From a virus, in the IMG/VR virus record IMGVR_UViG_3300000956_000005, positions 1 through 46,654 of that record: 46,654 nt of DNA; one strand, written 5' to 3'. The stretch's first letter is position 1; each line of letters opens with the position of its first letter. Positions 29,675-35,791 of the stretch are shown one piece after another. The notes below the pieces were generated by a model. It ran no database searches. It was not told the DNA's origin and worked only from the letters and a program-made list of their open reading frames with translations. A program made the translations under genes and the position numbers.

Positions 29675-29986
29675 ATGCGCCTGGATGTCTACGTCCACTT
29701 TCCGGAGCTCTCCCTGCTGGGAAGGCTCGAATCGCTCATGGAGACAGTCATCGCTACCGAGAAAGAACTCCTCGCCAAGATCACGGCCATCGGTGCCAAG
29801 GTCACCGAGGTCAAGCGTGAGGTCGGAGAGACCCGCGATGCCGTCCAGGCCCTCCACAACTCGATCAAGGAAGGCATGACCCAGGCCGAGGTCGATGCCG
29901 CCCACGCCGAGGCGGACACGATCATCGCCGACCTGACCACGGTTGCCGGCGACCTCGATCAGGTCCAGCAGCCGCCCACCCCGTAA
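29675..29986 (+). CDS. Coiled-coil protein
   Basis: A 103-residue protein from ATG 29675, leaderless by appearance. Residues about 20-75 have heptad-like Leu/Ile/Val spacing (LMETVIATEKELLAKITAIG ... VKREVGETRDAVQALHNSIK), then an acidic helix and a Pro-rich end. Similar short coiled coils accompany fibre or lysis genes in phages. No membrane segment. Function unknown. Confidence 0.6.
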   Translation: MRLDVYVHFPELSLLGRLESLMETVIATEKELLAKITAIGAKVTEVKREVGETRDAVQALHNSIKEGMTQAEVDAAHAEADTIIADLTTVAGDLDQVQQPPTP

Positions 29987-30000
29987 GGCTCCTTCTGGCT

Positions 30001-30056
30001 GGCCGGGAGGCTGGAGAGTCCGGGCACGATTCTCCTCGCGGCAAACCCTCCCGGCC
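30001..30056 (+). repeat. Inverted repeat in the leader of the lysis-like genes
   Basis: GGCCGGGAGG (30001-30010) and CCTCCCGGCC (30047-30056) are perfect 10-base complements, extendable by a wobble and one more pair. Inside, GGAGAG (30013-30018) is complementary to CTCTCC (30066-30071) just before the ribosome site GGGGAGG. Two exclusive folds are therefore possible, which could regulate the next gene. Confidence 0.4.
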
Positions 30057-30079
30057 GGTTACTTGCTCTCCTGGGGAGG

Positions 30080-30460
30080 ATGAGTCATTCCAGGCACGGC
30101 AGAATCGTGTTAGCGCTCGACATGGGGTTGGACTCCACGAGCGTCGGCCTCATCTGCGGATCAGCCGGGGCCATCGTCGGATCCCTCACCACCTTCCTCC
30201 TGCGCTGGCAACGCGACCGCTCGACCTTCACCGGAGAGGAGCAGAGGGGGCTCTTCAAAGAGATGCGTGACCTCATCAAGGCGCGCGACCGGCGGATCGA
30301 GCTGCTCGAGACCAAGATCGAAACCGGCAACCAGCGCCACGAAACTTGCCAAATGCAGGTGGCGGCCCAGCAGGTCGAAATAGCTACGCTGCGGCAATCC
30401 GTCGAGACGTTGCGATCTCAGATCGTGCTCCTGGAGCAGAAGAAGATCGTTGCGCCGTAG
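30080..30460 (+). CDS. Membrane-anchored coiled-coil protein (spanin-like?)
   Basis: 126 residues from ATG 30080, though GGGGAGG touches that ATG; ATG 30122 (112 residues) is an alternative. A transmembrane segment (VGLICGSAGAIVGSLTTFLL, about 21-40) is followed by a long charged coiled coil with heptads to about residue 115. One N-terminal span plus periplasmic coiled coil is the plan of Rz-like inner-membrane spanins, and also of other phage membrane proteins. The neighbours are all small membrane proteins, which supports a lysis role by context. Confidence 0.55.
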   Translation: MSHSRHGRIVLALDMGLDSTSVGLICGSAGAIVGSLTTFLLRWQRDRSTFTGEEQRGLFKEMRDLIKARDRRIELLETKIETGNQRHETCQMQVAAQQVEIATLRQSVETLRSQIVLLEQKKIVAP

Positions 30461-30471
30461 GGGAGTTGTCC

Positions 30472-30669
30472 ATGGTCCTACTCGCGATCCCGCTCCTTCA
30501 GATCTGCATCGTCCTCGTCGTGGTCGGGTTGGTCCTGTGGCTGGTCAACTCCAAGATCCCCATGGACGGCACGATCAAGCAGATCCTGAACATCGTCGTC
30601 ATCGTTGCAGTCATCGTCTGGCTGCTTCAGGTGACCGGCGCCTGGGACTATCTGAGTGAAGTCGGATGA
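30472..30669 (+). CDS. Two-span membrane protein, holin-like
   Basis: A 65-residue protein from ATG 30472 with GGGGAG six bases upstream. Transmembrane segment 1 is about 5-25 and segment 2 about 37-57, with the linker NSKIPMDGTIKQILN. The LWLVNSKIPMDGTIK...VVIVWLL layout matches a family of very small two-span proteins common in phages and bacteria. In phages they are suspected holins. Ends in an ATGA overlap with the next gene. Confidence 0.6.
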   Translation: MVLLAIPLLQICIVLVVVGLVLWLVNSKIPMDGTIKQILNIVVIVAVIVWLLQVTGAWDYLSEVG

Positions 30670-30962
30670 CCACCGAGACGATCGCGCTCGTTGACCTCGC
30701 GGTGAAGGTCGGAACGCCGATTGGATTCCTTGCCATCGTGGCGTGGAGCGCGTGGATGCTCGTCCCGGCCTCTCTGAGGCGGATGCGCGAGTCCTCGGAT
30801 CAGGGTCGCGACATCGCCGAGTCACTCGACACGATCGCCAACATCTCCACCACGACCGGGGAGTTGCTGGTGCGAATGAACGAGAAGCTCGATCTCACGC
30901 TCGGCTACTGCCAGAAGGCAGCGGTTGATCGAAAACTGGAGGTGCTTCATGCCGGCAGGTGA
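30666..30962 (+). CDS. Membrane protein with cytoplasmic/periplasmic helix
   Basis: A 98-residue protein from ATG 30666 (ATGA). One membrane segment at about 16-34 (TPIGFLAIVAWSAWMLVPA), then an Arg/Ser/Asp-rich polar helix with LDTIANISTTTGELLVRMNE. Part of the compact membrane-protein cluster. Possible holin, antiholin or spanin component; not distinguishable. Confidence 0.55.
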   Translation: MTTETIALVDLAVKVGTPIGFLAIVAWSAWMLVPASLRRMRESSDQGRDIAESLDTIANISTTTGELLVRMNEKLDLTLGYCQKAAVDRKLEVLHAGR

Positions 30963-31158
30963 CATCACCGTAACCGTGGTCTGGGCTGGCAGCCCGACTT
31001 CAACTGACACCTACGTCATCGCCTCGGGGGACGCCTCGACGCTCGAAAAGGGCGAAGTGGTGGTCAAGTTCAAGGGCAAGAAGAACGGCGAGTCCACCGC
31101 CAAGGACTACGAGATCACCCGCGCGAACGCCCGCGAGATCAGCTACGTGACCGCATGA
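30949..31158 (+). CDS. Small beta-rich soluble protein
   Basis: A 69-residue protein from ATG 30949 with GGAGG six bases upstream, overlapping the previous gene by 14 bases. Alternating strands with Thr/Val/Lys (DITVTVVWAG, DTYVIASGD, EVVVKFKGKK), no membrane span, no Cys. Could form a small beta barrel. Function unknown. Confidence 0.6.
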   Translation: MPAGDITVTVVWAGSPTSTDTYVIASGDASTLEKGEVVVKFKGKKNGESTAKDYEITRANAREISYVTA

Positions 31159-31409
31159 CTCCATCCGATGCGATTGCCTGGGGCACGCTGCTCACCGCCG
31201 TCGTTGGCGCCATCATCGCGCTCAAGACGGCCTTCACGGTGAAGGAAGTCGAGAAGCAGGGCAACTCGCGCTGGACCGAGCAGGAACGCAAGCTCGACGC
31301 CGCGACCAAGATGGTGGCCGACTTGCGCGTGATGCTGGAGAAGCGGCATCCGGACATCATCAAGGACGAGCCGCCCGAGAAGCGGTCGCATCACAAGAAA
31401 GACGCGTGA
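31155..31409 (+). CDS. Membrane-anchored coiled-coil protein (second spanin-like)
   Basis: An 84-residue protein from ATG 31155 (ATGA overlap). Membrane segment about 8-27 (AWGTLLTAVVGAIIALKTAF), then a charged helix (VEKQGNSRWTEQERKLDAAT) and a basic His/Lys end. It resembles the protein at 30080 in plan. A strong terminator follows, so this closes the unit. Confidence 0.55.
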   Translation: MTPSDAIAWGTLLTAVVGAIIALKTAFTVKEVEKQGNSRWTEQERKLDAATKMVADLRVMLEKRHPDIIKDEPPEKRSHHKKDA

Positions 31410-31416
31410 CACCTGC

Positions 31417-31494
31417 AACCAGGACGGCATGGGACCCACTACCCAACCCGCTCGCTTCAGCCATTCCTTCTTCCTGCGCCGTCCTGGTTCTTTT
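31417..31494 (+). terminator. Terminator with 12-bp stem and long loop
   Basis: AACCAGGACGGC (31417-31428) and GCCGTCCTGGTT (31478-31489) are perfect complements, followed by CTTTTCTCGTT. It lies just after the membrane-protein cluster. The 49-base loop is unusually long for an intrinsic terminator, so it may be structured or processed. Confidence 0.6.
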
Positions 31495-31575
31495 CTCGTT
31501 CGGTGACGCCCGACTGGCCGGTGATCTCGCCCCCCAATGTGGGACCGGCTGGTCGGGTCGTTTGGGGAGGATCTC

Positions 31576-32529
31576 TTGACCATGCTCAAGCTCGCTGCCG
31601 GTCTGTTCGCGTTCTTCTTCGGGTACGCCATCGCCTCGGACTGCGGAAACGACGACGTTGGCCTGACGCCGATCAACGACCTCACGACCGACTACGCCAT
31701 CGGCTACTCGGGCGGGCTCTACCCAGGCGGCAACGCGCGCCCGGTCGCTCACGAGCTCGTCGGTGTTGCCCAGTCGCTCCTCGTCACCCCGCGCCTCGCC
31801 AACGGCACGCCTTCCGTCAACGGGAAGATCGGCTTCGTCGGCCTCGGGATGTCCAACGCCGAGCAGCTCTTCACCGCCTTCCGGCAGCAGTGCCTCGCCG
31901 ACCCGACGCTCAACAACACGAAGCTCCGGTACGTCGAGGCCTGCCAGTTCGGCCAGACGCTCGACCTCGTGGCCGATCCCGGCGCCGCCTACTGGACCGT
32001 GAACCTGCCGGCCGCGCTTGCGGCCGCGCAATGCACCGCGGCGCAGGTGCAGGTCTGCTGGATCATGGAGGCGCTGCGCTACCCCGCCAACTGGGGCGGC
32101 TTCCCGGCCCACGTCGCGGTCGGGGAAGGCTTCTGGCGCGACATGCTCCACAACGCGAAGGCCGCTTTCCCGAACCTGAAAATCGCCTATCTCGACTCAC
32201 TCCAGTTCATGGGCTACGCGCAGCAGAAGACCACGCTCGACGAGCCATTCGCCTACGAGCAAGCCTTCGCCGTGCGGCAGGTCATCGAGGCGCAGATCGC
32301 GGGCGATCCCGACCTCGACCTCTCGATCGCACCGTGGCTGAGTTGGGGTGCCTACCTCTGGAGCAACGGGGTGGTGCCTAGGAGCGACGGGCTGACGTGG
32401 CTGTGCCCGACCGACTGTGCCGGCGATGGAATCCACCTGACCTTCACCGGAGGACAGAAGCTCGCGAGCATCCTCCGCGCTACCCTCAAGGGGGATCCAA
32501 CCTGTACAAGCTGGTTCCTGAAGCCCTGA
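31576..32529 (+). CDS. SGNH/GDSL-like hydrolase with N-terminal hydrophobic segment
   Basis: 317 residues from TTG 31576 (GGGGAGG five bases upstream; ATG 31582 is in frame). Residues 3-20 are hydrophobic, ending near Cys 23: a signal or anchor. Block I is GFVGLGMSN at 86-94, with Ser 93 as presumed nucleophile, and block V is DGIH at 284-287 with the Asp/His of the triad. These suit SGNH esterases, which remove acyl groups from polysaccharides; phage tail versions deacetylate capsules. Position before a glycosidase-like gene supports a host-surface role. The signal-like N-terminus is odd for a tail protein. Confidence 0.7.
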   Translation: MTMLKLAAGLFAFFFGYAIASDCGNDDVGLTPINDLTTDYAIGYSGGLYPGGNARPVAHELVGVAQSLLVTPRLANGTPSVNGKIGFVGLGMSNAEQLFTAFRQQCLADPTLNNTKLRYVEACQFGQTLDLVADPGAAYWTVNLPAALAAAQCTAAQVQVCWIMEALRYPANWGGFPAHVAVGEGFWRDMLHNAKAAFPNLKIAYLDSLQFMGYAQQKTTLDEPFAYEQAFAVRQVIEAQIAGDPDLDLSIAPWLSWGAYLWSNGVVPRSDGLTWLCPTDCAGDGIHLTFTGGQKLASILRATLKGDPTCTSWFLKP

Positions 32530-32539
32530 GGGACGACCG

Positions 32540-34147
32540 ATGCCGACTGCGCTGCGTGGCGTAAACGCGAACCACATCGCCCGCCACATCCCCAAGCGCA
32601 CCTTCCAGGACTCCTTCAAGGAGTGCGACACCTGGTTCGCGCCCTCGGTTCCGGGCTCCCCCACCGCGGTTGACTCGAACGGATTCCCGACCGCTGACTG
32701 GCCGGTGCAGACGCGGCTCTGGACGAATGCCCAGGGCCACTACCTCGCCGGCACCTACACCGTCACCTTCGCCGGCACCGGGCAGATCGACATCACCGGG
32801 GACGCAACCGCCACGATCAACACGACCGGCGGGACCTTCACGGTCACCACTCCCTCGGACACGGGCATCCTCTTCGTCATCACGTCTTCCAGTGCCTCCC
32901 CGAACCACGTCCGCAACATCAAGGTCGTCCACTCGTCCTTCCTCGCCACCTTCTCGACCCAGCCAATCGACCCGACCTATGCCGCGTGGATGGGGTCCGC
33001 CGGCTCGATCATCCGCTTCATGGACCCGGCCGGGACCAACGACAGCCTCCAGGAACTATGGGCCAACCGCCCGACCGTCACCTACTTCACCCAGAACTCG
33101 GCGTCCTCGGCGCAGGCAACCGGGCTCGCTCGAGGGATGGCCGTCCAGCACATGATCCAGCTGTGCAACCTCGCCAACTGCTCGGCGTGGTGGTGCGTAC
33201 CGCACATGGCCGACGACGACTACGTCACGCAGGCGGCCACCCTGTTCGCTGCCGGCCTCAACCCAGGCCTCAAGCTCTACATCGAGTACAGCAACGAGAT
33301 CTGGAACGGCCAGTTCTCCGGCCAGTTCGACTACTGCAAGGACCAAGGCGCCCTGCTCGGGCTCGGCTCGAACGACACACAGAACCGCCACCGCTTCCAG
33401 AAGGTTCGCTCGATCGAAATCTTCGATCTCGTGGCGGCGGTCTTCGGCGGAACCGAGCGCCTGGTGCGGATTCTGGCCGGTCAGCTGACGGTGCCATCCG
33501 TCCTCGAAGAGGCGATGAACTTCCACACCTCGGACAACGGGAAGGTGGACTCGCTCTCGGTCACGACATACTTCATGGGCACGGTTGGCTCCCCTACGGG
33601 TAACCCCTCTGGCCGCAAGCCTACGACGCTTGACCACGTCTTCACCGACATCGCACTCGAGCGGCCTGCGCGCCTCGCGGTGCTCGATACCGCCATGGCG
33701 TCGATCGCTGCTTACGGCAAGCCCATGGAATCCTACGAGGGTGGTGGCGCCCTCATCACGACTGGGGCATGGACCGCGGACCAGACGCTTCAGGCACTTT
33801 TCAACACCGCCTCTCGCGATTCTCGGATGTACGACGCCTATCGGCTGCAACTGAACGACATGGCGTATCGCGGCATCCGGACCCTGATGCACTACGCGGA
33901 CATCTTCGCGTACACCCTCACTAACTCGCCGGCACGCTGGGGCCTCGCCGAGTACGTCGGGCAGGATCTGGGCGAGACTCCCAAGCTCAGGGCGTGGCTC
34001 GACAACTGGGCCATCAACGGCCTGGGCGGTGGCCCGTCTCTCGCCTCGATGGGAAGCGCCATGGACAGTGGCTCCATCGAGCGCGCCATCAACGAAGCCT
34101 TTGCCTTTCAGCCGCGCGTGGGTCGGATGCGGCCCGGGAGATCCTGA
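32540..34147 (+). CDS. Glycoside-hydrolase-like (clan A-type) tail protein
   Basis: A 535-residue protein from ATG 32540. N-terminal about 140 residues are beta-rich (Thr/Gly/Asp, jelly-roll-like). From about 150 the sequence looks like a TIM barrel: LKLYIEYSNEIWNG at 244-257, with the Asn-Glu pair (Glu 253) of a clan GH-A acid/base, and KPMESYEGG at 394-402, with Glu 400 as possible nucleophile. Expected to cut a surface polysaccharide. Neighbours are an esterase and a fibre-like protein, so a polysaccharide-degrading tail module is likely. Exact family not determined. Confidence 0.65.
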   Translation: MPTALRGVNANHIARHIPKRTFQDSFKECDTWFAPSVPGSPTAVDSNGFPTADWPVQTRLWTNAQGHYLAGTYTVTFAGTGQIDITGDATATINTTGGTFTVTTPSDTGILFVITSSSASPNHVRNIKVVHSSFLATFSTQPIDPTYAAWMGSAGSIIRFMDPAGTNDSLQELWANRPTVTYFTQNSASSAQATGLARGMAVQHMIQLCNLANCSAWWCVPHMADDDYVTQAATLFAAGLNPGLKLYIEYSNEIWNGQFSGQFDYCKDQGALLGLGSNDTQNRHRFQKVRSIEIFDLVAAVFGGTERLVRILAGQLTVPSVLEEAMNFHTSDNGKVDSLSVTTYFMGTVGSPTGNPSGRKPTTLDHVFTDIALERPARLAVLDTAMASIAAYGKPMESYEGGGALITTGAWTADQTLQALFNTASRDSRMYDAYRLQLNDMAYRGIRTLMHYADIFAYTLTNSPARWGLAEYVGQDLGETPKLRAWLDNWAINGLGGGPSLASMGSAMDSGSIERAINEAFAFQPRVGRMRPGRS

Positions 34148-34857
34148 TGGCCTCTCGCCTCTACTTCTCGTCCGCCACTACATCTCCGCTCGACGCCTTG
34201 GCCTTCGATTCTGGGTGGGATGCAACCACGGGAGCACAACGCAGAAAGCTCTTGTCCGCCAAGGATGGCGCTGACACCATTGCAGACGGTCCTTCGATCA
34301 CCTGGAACGCCGGGGAAGAGGTACTGTGCCGGCAGTACGTCTCGGACCAGATCGGCGCCACCACGATCGACGGAACGGTGAAGTGCCAGATCCGGTGCAT
34401 CGAGAGCGCGTCCAACGATGCCGCCCGTTCCAGGCTTTGCATCAAGGTTGTGAGCGAGGACGGGTCGGTCGTGCGCGGCACCCTGTTCGCCGTGGCTACC
34501 TACGGTCCCGCGACCAACATGTCGGCCGCAGGGTTGCGCAATAAAACCTTCGCGGATGGCGATACGGTTACCTCGGTTGCGGCAGAAAATGGAGACCGCA
34601 TCGTCGTCGAAGTTGGTTACTCCGACGCCTCTGGAACCACTCCTGGAGCCACATCCAGCTTCGGTTCGTCTGCTGCCAGCGACATGCCTGAAGACGAGAC
34701 GACGGTGACCGCGCTCAACCCGTGGATCGAGTTCTCGAACACCCTCTCGCCCTACGTCGCAGCTACGACCGATCCGCCGTTCAAGTCGAGCGCTTCGTTC
34801 GTCATGCACCCACGGGTTGCGCGTGGTGTGCAGCACCAAAGAAGGCGGCCCAAGTAG
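34147..34857 (+). CDS. Beta-sandwich tail-fibre-like protein
   Basis: A 236-residue protein from ATG 34147, overlapping the upstream stop by one base (TGATG). The start MASRLYFSSATTSPLDALAF followed by GWDATTGAQRRKL, and later beta strands with DGDTVTSVAAENGDRIVVEVG, fit a jelly-roll module seen at the end of fibre clusters. The last 18 residues overlap the convergent gene by 56 bases and look less natural. The leftward cassette may have replaced the original end. Probably a fibre tip or carbohydrate-binding domain. Confidence 0.6.
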   Translation: MASRLYFSSATTSPLDALAFDSGWDATTGAQRRKLLSAKDGADTIADGPSITWNAGEEVLCRQYVSDQIGATTIDGTVKCQIRCIESASNDAARSRLCIKVVSEDGSVVRGTLFAVATYGPATNMSAAGLRNKTFADGDTVTSVAAENGDRIVVEVGYSDASGTTPGATSSFGSSAASDMPEDETTVTALNPWIEFSNTLSPYVAATTDPPFKSSASFVMHPRVARGVQHQRRRPK

Positions 34858-35791
34858 CGCGCTGCGCATCTGAGGCGAAGGCCGAGCGTTCACCCAGTCC
34901 CTCGAGCACGGTCAGGAACTGTTCGGCCCGCTTGCTCGAGAGGTGGTAGTTGAACAGGTCCCAGCGACCGCGCTCCAGCATCGCCTCGCGGTCCATCGGT
35001 TCCTTGAGCTTCTTCTTCAACTCGGCCACCGTCTCGAAGGTGACGCAGTTCCGTCCGTCCTTGAAGTAGAAGTCCAAGTCGTAAGCCGCACCCGGCCCGG
35101 TCTGGATGCACGGGATCGCTCTCCCGAGAGCCTCGTAGTGCCTCGGGCAGTCCCAGCCAAAGCCCTTGGGCGAGAGCATGAACCAGGCCCGGTCGATGGC
35201 GTTCAGGTAGGAACCCACGGAGTCGAAGTGCTTGGGCGGGAAGGCACGCGCGAGCTCGACCCTGATGTGGGCGCAGGAAGTCTCCCAAGGCTGGTGCTGG
35301 GCGATCATGAAAGACGAGAGGATCTCGGTGTCCTTTTTGTGCCGGGCGGTCGGGGCGAGGTGGTCCGGGAGCGAGAAGAGGAGCGGCGAGATCCCAGGCT
35401 GCGGCAGCGGCAGCTCGCCCTTGAAGTAGTGGGCGGCCACGCGGAGGTACACCTGATTCAGCATCGGGTGGTCTTCCCCGTCCACCGCGATCAGGCGCGG
35501 GTGCAGCGGAGACTGGATCCTCCAGCAGGAGGAGTTCACCACCCAGTCGAAGTACCCGGTCACGAGCTTGGCGTAGATGTCCCTCCGGTCGCACGGGTCT
35601 TCCGTCAGTCCGAAGCAGTTGAAGCCAAGGCCATGGTCGCGGCTGACGTTCAGCACGTCTCTCGAGGCCGCGTAGAGCGACCTCTTTTTCGGCCAGTCCA
35701 CCACGTCCCCGCCGAGGACTTTCCTCAGGCCGTAGAGCAGGTCGTCGGCAAGGTGCTCGGTTTCCTTCGTGGTCAGGTACAGGATCTTCAT
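34802..35791 (-). CDS. Exostosin-like glycosyltransferase
   Basis: A 329-residue protein from ATG 35791 (ATGA overlap with the glycosidase-like gene). Begins MKILYLTTKETEHLADDLLYG, a GT-B-type first strand. The C-terminal half has MLSPKGFGWDCPRHYEALG (near 218-236) followed by RAIPCIQ, the donor-binding pattern of exostosin/GT47- or GT4-like enzymes. Predicted to transfer a sugar; substrate unknown. Its coupling to a glycosidase-like gene and its antisense orientation within the tail region are unusual. The 3' end overlaps the convergent fibre gene by 56 bases. Confidence 0.7.
   Translation of the reverse strand: MKILYLTTKETEHLADDLLYGLRKVLGGDVVDWPKKRSLYAASRDVLNVSRDHGLGFNCFGLTEDPCDRRDIYAKLVTGYFDWVVNSSCWRIQSPLHPRLIAVDGEDHPMLNQVYLRVAAHYFKGELPLPQPGISPLLFSLPDHLAPTARHKKDTEILSSFMIAQHQPWETSCAHIRVELARAFPPKHFDSVGSYLNAIDRAWFMLSPKGFGWDCPRHYEALGRAIPCIQTGPGAAYDLDFYFKDGRNCVTFETVAELKKKLKEPMDREAMLERGRWDLFNYHLSSKRAEQFLTVLEGLGERSAFASDAQRATWAAFFGAAHHAQPVGA

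Noticed and set aside
29271-29879. 202-residue rightward ORF
   Set aside because: Arg/Ser/Pro-rich shadow composition, no ribosome site, and its 3' half lies over the real coiled-coil gene 29675-29986 in another frame.
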